Assembly (NCBI GenBank): GCA_950097015.1
Contig: CATNEN010000012.1
Location: forward strand, 1,853,501 to 1,917,500
Reading direction: 5' to 3'
Source of the DNA: Macrostomum hystrix
Taxonomy: Eukaryota > Platyhelminthes > Macrostomidae
DNA: 64,000 bases
Part shown: one piece after another, positions 13,113 to 23,800 of the stretch
How the letters are laid out: each line of letters opens with the position of its first letter
How positions within the stretch are numbered: position 1 is the stretch's first letter
The notes under the pieces: model-generated
Seen by the model: the letters and a program-made list of their open reading frames with translations, nothing else
What the model was told of the DNA's origin: nothing
Database searches by the model: none
Translations under genes and position numbers: made by a program

Positions 13113-13655
13113 CGCTTGGAGTATTGCTTGGAGTGTTGCAATCTGTTGCTATAATTACCTCCTCTTATCTGTCCGTAATCTGTTTTCCTTTTTCAGTTTT
13201 TTTATTTTTTCAGTCTGTGAAAAGTTCCTCTAAAGCCTCATTTGCTTCTATGCGATTGTGCCTCAGTTGCTTGAGCTTTTTCCTTCAGCTTTGTCTCCAA
13301 CCCACTTTTACCCTCTTAGTAAGGGACCACCCGCTACTAAGCCTTGCCCACCCTACAACAGGTAATTAATTATAGTGGTGCATTGTTTCGCTAAATTTAA
13401 CGCCAGCGGTTCTTATAGCGACAGGCTAAGCGGGTCTTGGACCCACTCAGAGTTAGATAGGACAGGAGAGAGAAGAACATAAATAGATGAGAAACCGAGA
13501 AACGCACAGAGCCAAGGCTGTATTCTACATAAAAAACTGTTCTTCGCTGCATTTTGAGCCATAAAAATGAGCAGATAGTCTCGTGTTACCATAAAAACTT
13601 ATATAGACAGAAAACTACTTTTAAAGGTCCATCTAAATACGAAGGTTTGTCTAAC

Positions 13656-14896
13656 ATGAATGAAATTAAAGACAGCGAAAATGCAGAGTGGAAACGCAAA
13701 CGCTGGCGAGAATGGCTGAAAATCAACATCTGCTCAGACAGGGAGGACATCGTGGCTAGCATAGTGTCCAGGTTAGTCTGTTCGATAAAGTTGACTTTTA
13801 AAATCTTTTAAACTATTGCTTTCGTTTTCGTTTCGTTTCGGCGACTTGAGATTCGGCGACTTGAGATTCGGCGACTTGAAATTCGGCGACTTGAGATTCG
13901 GCGACTTGAGATTCGGCGACTTGAGATTCGGCGACTTGAAATTCGGCGACTTGAGATTCGGCGACTTGAGATTCGGCGACTTGAGATTCGGCGACTTGAG
14001 ATTCGGCGACTTGAGATTCGGCGACTTGAGATTGGGCGACTTGAGATTCGGCGACTTGAGATTCGGCGACTTGAGATTCGGCGACTTGAGATTCGGCGAC
14101 TTGAGATTCGGCGACTTGAGATTCGGCGACTTGAGATTCGACGACTTGAGATTCGGCGACTTGAGATTCGGCGACTTGAGATTCGCCGACTTGAGATTCG
14201 GCGACTTGAGATTCGGCGAATTTAGATTCGGCGACTTGAGATTCGCCGACTTGAGATTCGGCGACTTGATATTCGGCGAATTAAGATTCGGCGACTTGAG
14301 ATTCGCCGACTTGAGATTCGGCGACTTGATATTCGGCGACTTGATATTCGGCGACTTGAGAATCGGCGACTTGAGATTCGCCGACTTGAGATTCGCCGAC
14401 TTGAGATTCGGCGACTTGAGATTCGGCGACTTGAGATTCGGCGACTTGAGATTCGGCGACGCTGCTTTTAACCCATTTAAACTCATTTGACCAAAGCACG
14501 TGACCCATTGCAGCCAATCAAGCTTTGAAGGCTGACTCTCACCCTGCGTTCTTCATCAACAGGCACGCGCCCCGCCTGGCTCCTGTGCTGTGGGGCTCGA
14601 CCGGCGAAGCCGTCGCATCGCCCACCGAGTCGGAGCTCCGCGCCGTCCTGTTCGCCTTCCTGGATCCGCACGAGGCGTTCACAGCCGGCCTGTCGGTGCA
14701 CGGCCGGCGCTACCGGCTGCTGCGCGCGGAGCCCGACCTGCTGTTTGGCCGCTGCGACTCGGACGACGACTATCTCTACTGTCTGATGGCCGTCAACTCG
14801 GCCCTCATCGTCAGCTTCAGCACCCTTGAGATGGCGCCATATTGCGAGGCTGTGGTGCAACGGGCTGCCTGCTATCTGCACGAGAACTCATTCTGA
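13656..14896 (+). CDS. Profilin-like actin-binding protein, 2 exons
   Basis: Exons 13656-13771 and 14563-14896 join in phase (AG|G, Arg39) to give 149 aa, near the usual 125-140 aa of profilins. The N-terminal helix has the Trp-rich pattern [11 protein letters not shown]. Trp49 of VLWG sits in the first strand. The block from about residue 78 ([17 protein letters not shown]) matches the profilin GL-x-x-x-G-x-x-Y-x-x-x-R core. [12 protein letters not shown] is the late beta strand, and the end ([14 protein letters not shown]) is the C-terminal helix. This spacing is closer to profilin-4/profilin-3 types than to profilin-1. The role would be binding actin monomers, poly-proline or lipids, but divergent profilins often lose some ligands. 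The intron is almost filled by a 15-bp minisatellite. The acceptor TCATCAACAG is sound. The ATG is the only in-frame one with a family-like N-terminus. The call rests on pattern, not on a search. Confidence 0.75.
13841..14465. repeat. 15-bp minisatellite in the profilin-like intron
   Basis: About 42 copies of TTGAGATTCGGCGAC with scattered point variants; some variants occur in neighbouring groups, a sign of local copying. Both strands are open, giving false RFGDL and NLKSP proteins. It ends 97 nt before exon 2. Confidence 0.96.
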
Positions 14897-15049
14897 GTAG
14901 TTTTCTAGCGAAGCGCCCTTAAAAGTACACACATGAAAAATCCAGCTGTCGTTTCCACATGTAAAATTCTCACAGATAAATTGGCCATAAGGAAAAATTG
15001 CAGGGAAATGTTTTTCCGTAAGTCTCGACGAGGGAACCTAGATCGGAAA

Positions 15050-15290
15050 ATCCCAATGGGAAATTATGGTTTGGAAATCCCAGTTGGGGAGTCCTATTTG
15101 GGAAATCCCAGTCGGAGAAATCCCTCGTTGGGAAATCCCTGGTTGGAAAATCCCTGGTTGGGAAATCCCTGGTTGGCAAATCCCTGGTTGGGAAATCCCT
15201 GGTAGGGAAATCCCTGGTTGGGAAATCCCTGGTTGGGAAATCCCAGTCGGGAAGTCATGGTCGGACATCCTAGTTGGAAATCCCATACAG
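15050..15290. repeat. 15-bp minisatellite (GGTTGGGAAATCCCT)n
   Basis: Six or seven good copies with degenerate flanks. Each unit contains the palindrome GGGAAATCCC or close to it. Lies between the profilin-like and orphan genes. Confidence 0.88.
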
Positions 15291-15834
15291 AGGGAAAGTT
15301 TTAAATCTCTATCGGTTAATCTTATAGTGTGGGAAGTCAGTGGGATCTTGAAATTCTCTGTAGTAGGAATGCCGGAGATATCTTGTTAGGGATTTTTCGG
15401 TAAAAAAATCTCTGTAGGGAAATCACCGTGCGGAAATCTCGGTAGCGCAAGGAATTCTCGATTTAATCAACCATGTTGCCACGTGAGAAATTCCTATAGA
15501 TGCATGAGCATCAGTATCGGGTTGTGTATAACTTTCACTTTTGCCATATCGGAAAGTGTCACTGCGTGCAGCTCTGGCAGCCGCGCCAATATTAGCCCGC
15601 GTCTTTCTTAGATGTGCCTTTTCCTTCTCCCAGTAGCGCCTTTTCTGCTCGTTTTTTTTAATATCTGTCTGCGTCTTTTAGCGACAAAGACAGGTGTACT
15701 TGAATCTATAAAAATAAAGTTCTTGTTACCAAAAAATGAAAAAAATGTTATAAATTTTCAGCCTACTTTTTAATATAGCTCTTACTTTTGCTACTATTAG
15801 TAAGCGTTATAAAACAATAGCACAGCACAGCGGG

Positions 15835-15844
15835 TATATAAATA
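15835..15844 (+). promoter_or_regulatory. TATA box of the orphan gene
   Basis: TATATAAATA lies 68 nt before the ATG at 15912. With a start site some 25-30 nt downstream it would leave a 5' UTR of about 40 nt. This is the clearest core-promoter element I found in the window. Confidence 0.55.
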
Positions 15845-15911
15845 GTGGCAAAAGCATTTTATCGAGACCCAGCTTAGTGAGCTGAATCGAAATCTCCCTA
15901 TAGCAAAAACA

Positions 15912-16463
15912 ATGTGGAACGATCGTCAGCCGCCGCCGCCGCCACCACCGCCGCCTCCTGAAATGCAGCGCCGGCTGCATCGGCAAATCGCAGCCAGGGC
16001 GGTGGAATCGAACGAATACCTGGAAGCCTACCTGGCCGGCCGGATGCACCAGGCTGTCATGAGCTCGCGTTCGCCGTGGCGCTCTGGCCTCGATGCCGAG
16101 GTCGGCGAAGACGGCCAAGTCGATGTCGACAGAATGATTGGCGAACGTATGGCGAGCAGCGCGGCCTACCAGGAGGGTGCACTTTTCGCTCGATCCACGG
16201 CGTTCGGCGCGATCCTCGGCGCGGCAACGGCGATGGCAGCTTCGGCGAGGGCGACAACAGCTGGCGAGCTCCGCCTCGGTGATCGGCTACTGGACGGCGA
16301 GGATGCCGCCGATTTTCGCATGGGCTACATGGCCGGCCTGGCCGATGCATTTTCGGAGCCTCGGCCCCCGCATCCGCCCCAACATCCGCCCCCGCACCCA
16401 CCCCCGCATCCGCCCCCGTGGTTTGCCGATCACTGGGAGCGAAGGCCGCCACCGCACAAATAA
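15912..16463 (+). CDS. Intronless orphan protein with proline-rich ends, 183 aa
   Basis: I do not recognise this protein. It opens with MWNDRQ and a run of ten prolines, has an alanine/arginine-rich middle, and ends in His-Pro repeats (HPPPHPPPHPPP). The GC-rich third positions contrast with the AT-rich flanks, supporting real coding use. The middle holds three similar segments at about residues 38, 92 and 138 (EYLEAYLAGRMHQA, AYQEGALFARSTAFG, DFRMGYMAGLADAF), each an aromatic, a small residue, then an Ala-rich amphipathic helix. There is no signal peptide or clear membrane segment. A TATA box lies about 70 nt upstream. The TAA stop overlaps an AATAAA at 16459, so the 3' UTR would be very short. 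A TATA box, no introns and a stop inside the polyadenylation signal suggest a compact tissue-specific gene or retrogene. Function unknown. Confidence 0.6.
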   Translation: MWNDRQPPPPPPPPPPEMQRRLHRQIAARAVESNEYLEAYLAGRMHQAVMSSRSPWRSGLDAEVGEDGQVDVDRMIGERMASSAAYQEGALFARSTAFGAILGAATAMAASARATTAGELRLGDRLLDGEDAADFRMGYMAGLADAFSEPRPPHPPQHPPPHPPPHPPPWFADHWERRPPPHK

Positions 16464-16469
16464 ACTACA

Positions 16470-17125
16470 GTAAGGACTTCTGTAAATGGCATCTAAATGC
16501 TGCTATAGATGCTATATCTAGCGTGCCATTCGCGCAATTTTGTGCAATTGAAGGCAATGAAAATATAACTAAGGGGCCTGTTAATCTATACTTCATTGTT
16601 AAAAAACTTAAAAGCGTTGATTTTTGTTAACCCACGAAGGCCATTAAAAAAGTCACATTTTTCTCTGTGGTTGGCGTTAATCCTTCACTCACGAAATCAC
16701 TCACAATTTCCGGCGATATCCAACATAACCCACCTCTGTCAACAGTCTACTAATGGCTTCAATTAGATCTACGCTCGTACAATTCTAAACTAGTGTTTAA
16801 CCAGCTTAGAGTTTTGCATTCAACTAATGGTGGATTCACCTGCTGAATAAATACAAAAATTATTAGCGTAAAATTCTGGTTATATTACTTATTATATATA
16901 TATATATATATTTATTAGAAAACAAAGAGTTTGTAAAAAGTGCTGTCTAAATCGCATGGTTGTTATTTAAAGTAATTCTTACGGATAAGATATTCAAGAT
17001 TGGGATCAGGATCAGGCTTATTTTGCCGTCTATCTGAGTTTTTAAACGAATTTATTTCCGTCGAAAACTATGCTCACCTGTGTTCTACTTACTGTGCTCA
17101 CTTGCCCTAAGATCGGAGTAACCTC
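16470..17125. other. No supported gene
   Basis: AT-rich spacer with a short (TA)n at about 16890. Confidence 0.5.
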
Positions 17126-17129
17126 TTAG

Positions 17130-18212
17130 AGGGGACACCGCTTCCCCTCTCACTGCAGCCTCTGCAACATCCGTCAAGTCCCAGACACCGCTTCCCCTCT
17201 CACTGCAGCCTCTGCAACATCCGTCAAGCCCCAGATACCGCTTCCCCTCTCACTGCAGCCTCTGCAACATCCGTCAAGTCCCAGACACCGCTTCCCCTCT
17301 CACTGCAGCCTCTGGAACATCCGTCAAGCCCCAGACACCGCTTCCCCTCTCACTGCAGCCTCTGCAACATCCGTCAAATCCCAGACACCGCTTCCCCTCT
17401 CACTGCAGCCTCTGCAACATCCGTCAAGTCCCAGACACCGCTTCCCCTCTCACTGCAGCCTCTGCAACATCCGTCAAGCCCCAGACACCGCTTCCCCTCT
17501 CACTGCAGCCTCTGCAACATCCGTCAAGCCCCAGACACCGCTTCCCCTCTCACTGCAGCCTCTGCAACATCCGTCAAGTCCCAGACACCGCTTCCCCTCT
17601 CACTGCAGCCTCTGCAACATCCGTCAAGCCCCAGATACCGCTTCCCCTCTCACTGCAGCCTCTGCAACATCCGTCAAGTCCCAGACACCGCTTCCCCTCT
17701 CACTGCAGCCTCTGCAACATCCGTCAAGCCCCAGACACCGCTTCCCCTCTCACTGCAGCCTCTGCAACATCCGTCAAATCCCAGACACCGCTTCCCCTCT
17801 CACTGCAGCCTCTGCAACATCCGTCAAGCCCCAGACACCGCTTCCCCTCTCACTGCAGCCTCTGCAACATCCGTCAAGCCCCAGACACCGCTTCCCCTCT
17901 CACTGCAGCCTCTGCAACATCCGTCAAGTCCCAGACACCGCTTCCCCTCTCACTGCAGCCTCTGCAACATCCGTCAAGCCCCAGACACCGCTTCCCCTCT
18001 CACTGCAGCCTCTGCAACATCCGTCAAGCCCCAGACACCGCTTCCCCTCTCACTGCAGCCTCTGCAACATCCGTCAAGCCCCTGACGACCGCTTCCCCTC
18101 TCACTGCAGCCTCTGCAACATCCGTCAAGTCCCAGACACCGCTTCCCCTCTCACTGCAGCCTCTGCAACATCCGTCAAGTCCCAGACACCGCTTCCCCTC
18201 TCACTGCAGCCT
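17130..18212. repeat. 50-bp minisatellite
   Basis: About 21 copies of ACACCGCTTCCCCTCTCACT + GCAGCCTCTGCAACATCCGT + CAAGYCCCAG. Variation is almost confined to one C/T site (AAGTCCC or AAGCCCC, rarely AAATCCC). Confidence 0.96.
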
Positions 18213-18417
18213 CTTCGCCGCTGCCAACAGCTCAGAGAGGTGCAGCATGATTGACGATGCGAAAGCGGAGGGCAACAATATATGCAGGTGCGACAACAAA
18301 ATGACTGGCGGCCGATGGAGCAAAGACCTGCACTGAAACTGCCGTCTGAACGGCTTCGAGCGCAAAAACGTGGTTTACGCATTTGGTGTCGCCGTGATCG
18401 ACGTTGGTCTGATCTGC

Positions 18418-18456
18418 GAATCAGCAAACGCGTTAACCGCTCTGCCACGCACCCCC
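18418..18456 (-). mobile_element. Fragment of SINE family 1 head
   Basis: The reverse strand reads GCGTGGCAGAGCGGTTAACG then CGTTTGC, the head of family 1, but the body that follows does not match. It is a truncated insertion or an independent tRNA-like piece. Confidence 0.45.
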
Positions 18457-18588
18457 AGTACAAGAGATTGCTGGTTTTCCTGGAAATGAGCAAGCTGAAC
18501 TCCCTGACGAAGCAGGGAGGCGCCAGCTCTGCGCCGTGATTCTATCCCCACCTATAAAAAAGAGAGACAAAACCACCTTTGACCAAAC

Positions 18589-18745
18589 CCTTCCTGCACG
18601 GACAACATTTTCTAGATCCGAGATCATCCGCCAGCTCGTCCAGCTCCTGGTTGCCATCAGACCAGCCTCTTTCTTCCATTGCGAAGGGCACGCAGTAGGA
18701 AAACTCGGCGGACTGGCCCCGCGCCACCGGCTGAAGCAGGTCTTT
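18589..18745 (-). CDS. Possible lone exon, unrecognised
   Basis: On the minus strand a good branch/acceptor pair (CGCTAATCTCAG) opens a frame reading KDLLQPVARGQSAEFSYC and then an acidic stretch ELDELADDLGSRKCCPC before a weak donor. GC content is higher than in the flanks. The surrounding unique island (18215-18780) has several open frames but no recognisable domain. It could be a fragment of an unseen gene or chance. Confidence 0.2.
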
Positions 18746-18784
18746 CTGAGATTAGCGGAATGGGCGACTCTCGCCTCCGCGCTG

Positions 18785-19105
18785 CGTCACTCTACTCACC
18801 TCACTCCAACAGCCTCACTGCAACAACCACCTCACTCCAACAGCCACCTCCCTCCAACAGCCCCCCTCCAACAGCCCCCCTCCAACAGCCCCTCACTGTA
18901 ACAACCACCTCACTCCAACAGCCACCTCCCTCCAACAGCACCCCTCCAACAGGCCCTCACTGCAACAGCCCCCCTCCAACAGCCCCTCACTGCAACAACC
19001 ACCTCACTCCAACAGCCACCTCCCTCCAACAGCACCCCTCCAACAGGCCCTCACTGCAACAACCACCTCCCTCCAACAGCCCCTCACTCCCACAGCCACC
19101 TCAGT
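18785..19105. repeat. 17-bp minisatellite, locus 3
   Basis: CACCTCACTCCAACAGC units mixed with CCTCCAACAGCCCC, in higher-order blocks of about 100 bp. Confidence 0.82.
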
Positions 19106-19212
19106 TCTCTCCCCCCAATCTCTATCTATATTCTCTTATAGTGCAGATACTGATAAGCTAGGCAGAGAATGCTGCAGAGAAATATTTTTTTCTAATCTGT
19201 GTAAAGCTCCTA

Positions 19213-19432
19213 AGCTCATAAGCTAGGCCATAAGCTAGGCCATAAGCTAGGCCATAAGCTAGGCCATAAGCTAGGCCATAAGCTAGGCCATAAGCTAGGC
19301 CATAAGCTAGGCCATAAGCTAGGCCATAAGCTAGGCCATAAGCTAGGCCATAAGCTAGGCCATAAGCTAGGCCATAAGCTAGGCCATAAGCTAGGCCATA
19401 AGCTAGGCCATAAGCTAGGCCATAAGCTTTTG
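19213..19432. repeat. 12-bp satellite (ATAAGCTAGGCC)n
   Basis: About 18 perfect copies containing the AAGCTAGGCC motif. The minus-strand reading (GLAYGLAY) is an artefact. Confidence 0.95.
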
Positions 19433-20759
19433 TCATGAGCTCCACTTGGTTGCCAGTAGGCACCGAATGTTGAGATGATGCAGTCATTTAATGACTGTCA
19501 GGTATTCGGCTTTGTCAATAGCCTCTGTGTAATTTTTGCTAGCCTAATAATATGTAATAACTTGAGTCCAATAATTCAGTTTCAGCAGTCTTCAGTGCTA
19601 GGGCAGTGCCTGTACAAGTCAGTATTTCAGGCCAATCTAAAGTAATAAACAAAGAATTGCCAAAACAATATCGTTACAAAATTTGTTTGTGAAGGAAAAC
19701 ACAATGGATGCACCAGAGCTGGAGTTTTCACACTCTCGCTTGTAAAGTAAAAAGTAGCTTTTTAATATATCACTAAGCAAGTAGCCTGTATTTAAAAAAT
19801 AATAAACATATTTTGTTCGGTCCTTCTGTGTCTAGCAAGTTGAAGGGAAATCAGTATGAGCAGTTTCTGCTAGAAAAATCTGGCCAGCATTGACAAGGAA
19901 AGAACAAAAAAACTGACAAGGTAATTGAAGCGGCCAGTCGAATGACATTTCATTTCTTACTATTGCATTTTCCTATTGGTCTAGACATAGGCGTTGTGTC
20001 ATCACAACTCTGATTCTACGGTGGCGGACGGTGGAGACCAGTGTGAAACGATAGACAAAATAACCAAAGCAAATTTGAATCTTAGCAAAAAATTCTCGAC
20101 ATACTACTACTAACTGAAATTAGTGGCGTAGCCCGGACTCACATCTATAACAATCACAAATCTGTGAGGAAATTGATTGAGGACAAAACAAATAGACAAA
20201 TAAAAATACAAATATATATTCTGGTTAAAAAAATCATCAAAATCGGGGAGGTTAATAATCCGGTTCGATAAAGCAAATTAAAAACTTTTGATTAAAATAA
20301 ACAAAAAATTCGTACCAGACGATGTTTGTCGGTCTAGTCAGTCCTAGCATTTATATGAACAATGATAGAAAATAATAGAATTTATTTGTTACTTCAAAAT
20401 TATCTATAGCAGTTTAGACATTCTGCTAACAAGAAAGTTCGAAAGTTCGTTTCTTTAAGCCTTAGGTCTATCTTCTTTTGCTTTACTTTTGTGGCGCGAA
20501 TTTGAACTGTACGTGCGGAGCTAAAAAAAAAGATTTTGGACTCCGCGATAAGAAAATAAATAGAGACACGCATAAACTGAAAATAGCTCAAAGTATTGTA
20601 CAGAAACTAATAATCATAGCATCAGTTTGTTTTACAACCAAATTTTACATAAAAGCGACATCGATAAGCCCGAAAAAAAACAAATTTCTACTCGTCGAAA
20701 AGCTGAAATCTTCCGAACAAAGCGAGTGCTGCTATTCTATCGCGAAATAAGGTCCATTG
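19433..20759. other. No supported gene
   Basis: AT-rich; contains the likely 3' UTR of the USP gene, with a minus-strand AATAAA candidate near 20380. A 90-codon Lys-rich plus-strand ORF at 20478 shows no domain. Confidence 0.45.
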
Positions 20760-20773
20760 GTTGCTATGGAAAC
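20760..20773 (+). promoter_or_regulatory. X-box-like RFX site
   Basis: GTTGCTATGGAAAC fits the RFX consensus of two GTTRCC-type half-sites. It lies 59 nt past the USP stop codon, with no obvious ciliary gene adjacent. Confidence 0.3.
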
Positions 20774-20831
20774 GGTTACTAGTCTCACTGCAGGCGGCAG
20801 TTAGTGTGTTGCTACAGGGCGTACACTGCAT

Positions 20832-23800
20832 TCAACGCTGTTTCATCTCGTAGAACAGCACGTAGCCCTGCGGACTGACCACATCGGACTCTGAGCTGCG
20901 GCTAACCGTTGAATCGTTGAATGCCAGCCAACGGTCTGTGGAATAGGCGTGGCGCACAATGGCCGTGTAATGACCGCCCTGCGGCGTGCCGGAGTGCTGG
21001 CTGACAGCGTACAGGCTGTACATGGCCGGCTGCTTGCCGGACCGACCTGGGAGGGGAGCGGGTTATAAAGTTTTATAAAGTGAATAAACTGCGGGTTGAA
21101 GGGATAAAAATGAGGATTAAAGTGAATAAAATGCGGGTTGAAGGGATAAAAATGAGGATTAAAGTGAATAAAATGCGGGTTGTAGGGATAAAAATGAGGA
21201 TTAAAGTGAATAAACTGCGGGTTGAAGGGATAAAAATGAGGATTAAAGTGAATAAAATGCGGGTTGAAGGGATAAAAATGAGGATTAAAGTGAATAAAAT
21301 GCGGGTTGAAGGGATAAAAATGAGGATTAAAGTGAATAAAATGCGGGTTGAAGGGATAAAAATGAGGATTAAAGTGAATAAACTGCGGGTTGAAGGGATA
21401 AAAATGAGGATTAAAGTGAATAAACTGCGGGTTGCAAGGATAAGAATGGGGATTAAAGTGAATAAACTGCGGGTTGCAAGGATAAAAATGAGGATTAAAG
21501 TGAAAAAACTGCGGGTTGCAAGGATAAGAATGGGGAATAAAGTGAATAAACTGCGGGTTGAAGAGATAAGAATGGGGATAAAAGTGAATAAACTGCTGAT
21601 TGAAGGGATAAAAATGAGGATTAAAGTGAATAAACTGCGAGTTGAAGGGATAAGAATGGGGATTAAAGTGAATAAACTGCGGGTTGAAGGGATAAGAATG
21701 GGGATTAAAGTGAATAAACTGCGGGTTGAAGGGATAAGAATGGGGATTAAAGTGAATAAACTGCTGGTTGAAAGGATATAAATGAGGATTAAAGTGAATA
21801 AACTGCGGGTTGAAGGGATAAGAATGAGGATTAAAGTGAATAAACGGCTGGTTGAAAGGATATAAATGAGGATTAAAGAGAATAAACAACATGTAAAAGA
21901 AATTGAAATTAGGATTGAAGGGATCAGCTATAACTAAATGGATTATAATTTGGACTATTGAGAAAACGGATTGCAAAAGACGATGAAAAGGGCATCAGAA
22001 GCTTTAAAGAATAAGAGAAAAAATGTAATGTTACTTCGAGATAAAGTGACAAAAAATGTAGAACAAAAGAGATTTCTTATTTAAAAAAGACAAGGCCACA
22101 TAAACTTGGACCTACTCTTATCGACATAACTTGATAGGTCCAGCTCCAATGGATAGTCAACAAGCGTATTTAGCTTAGTCTTGAATCGATCGCCAGAGAA
22201 GCGCATCAGATGGATCACCAGTATCTGGGGCAGGCGGTACAGACAGAAGCTTTTCAGGCACCGCCGGCGCGCGTGACAGGCGTCACACTTTGGCCGCTCG
22301 TTGCCGTCCAGGGCTTCCTCAGCTGCGAATAGGTCCAGGCAGGCGTTCAGGCTCGTCCTGGTGCCCTGCTCAAAGTCAGCGGCATCGAGACGGAGTCAGA
22401 TCACTGAGCTGCCTGTGTGACAATGTCGATCTACCCCTCAGACTAGCCAGTTCTATCTACCCCTCAGACTAGCCAGTTCTATCTACCCCTCAGACTAGCC
22501 AGTTCTATCTACCCCTCAGACTAGCCAGTTCTATCTAACCCTCAGACTAGCCAGTTCTATCTACCCCTCAGACTAGCCAGTTCTATCTACCCCTCAGACT
22601 AGCCAGTTCTATCTACCCCTCAGACTAGCCAGTTCTATCTACCCCTCAGACTAACCAGTTCTATCTACCCCTCAGACTAGCCAGTTCTATCTACCCCTCA
22701 GACTAACCAGTTCTATCTACCCCTCAGACTAGCCAGTTCTATCTACCCCTCAGACTAGCCAGTTCTATCTACCCCTCAGACTAGCCAGTTCTATCTACCC
22801 CTCAGACTAGCCAGTTCTATCTACCCCTCAGACTAGCCAGTTCTATCTACCCCTCAGACTAGCCAGTTCTATCTACCCCTCAGACTAGCCAGTTCTATCT
22901 ACCCCTCAGACTAGCCAGTTCTATCTACCCCTCAGACTAGCCAGTTCTATCTACCCCTCAGACTAGCCAGTTCTATCTAACCCTCAGACTAGCCAGTTCT
23001 ATCTACCCCTCAGACTAGCCAGTTCTATCTACCCCTCAGACTAGCCAGTTCTATCTACCCCTCAGACTTCCAGTTATAGCTACCCCTCAGACTAGCCAGT
23101 TCTATCTACCCCTCAGACTAACCAGTTCTATCTACCCCTCAGACTAGCCAGTTCTATCTACCCCTCAGACTAGCCAGTTCTATCTACCCCTCAGACTTCC
23201 AGTTATAGCTACCCCTCAGACTAGCCAGTTCTATCTACCCCTCAGACTGTCCAGTTTTCTAGACACCGATTTTTTAACACCATTGTTAAAAAAATGTATG
23301 ATTAAACTCTCTACTAATTTTTGGCAACATCATATTGGGTCACCTTAGGAATTGGCAGAGCCAGATCCCAGAAAGGATCAAAAGTGGTTGACTTGTGCTG
23401 GCAGTAGCAGCACAGCAGAGTTGACTTCAATTGGCCAACAAATATGTCCACGATCGGACTGTTCTCAATCTTATTGTAGCGCTCCCAAAGCAGCGAGGAT
23501 TTCTCAGAGTCTCTGCAAATATGAAAAAGTCATCACCAATTGATATCGAAATTTGTTAATCTCCTACTTACCATCCTACTTCACCAGAAAGTCCAATTAC
23601 CATCCGATCACCCACTATAATATCCACAAATTACCATACTAATACCCACCAGATCCCTAAATGTATAGTAATATTAATAATAATTGATTTCCTTGCCCCA
23701 ATCGCGCCAGATGTTCAGTCGACAGCACAGCCGCATCTGAAGGCTGCGTACTACTGTTCAGTCCATGGACTGGAGGGACGCCACACTCATCCTCAATTAC

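Noticed and set aside
13773-14490. Long ORFs on both strands (NLKSP and RFGDL repeats)
   Set aside because: A 15-bp unit stays open in several frames; it is intronic in the profilin-like gene.
18418-18456. tRNA gene
   Set aside because: Only the A-box half fits; no acceptor stem or B box follows, so it is a SINE-type head.
18282-18539. 85-codon Arg-rich ORF
   Set aside because: Overlaps the SINE-head fragment; competing frames are open and none shows a domain.
20843-21976. 377-codon minus-strand ORF with NPQFIHF repeats
   Set aside because: 42-bp satellite of USP intron 3 read in frame into a shifted version of the last exon.
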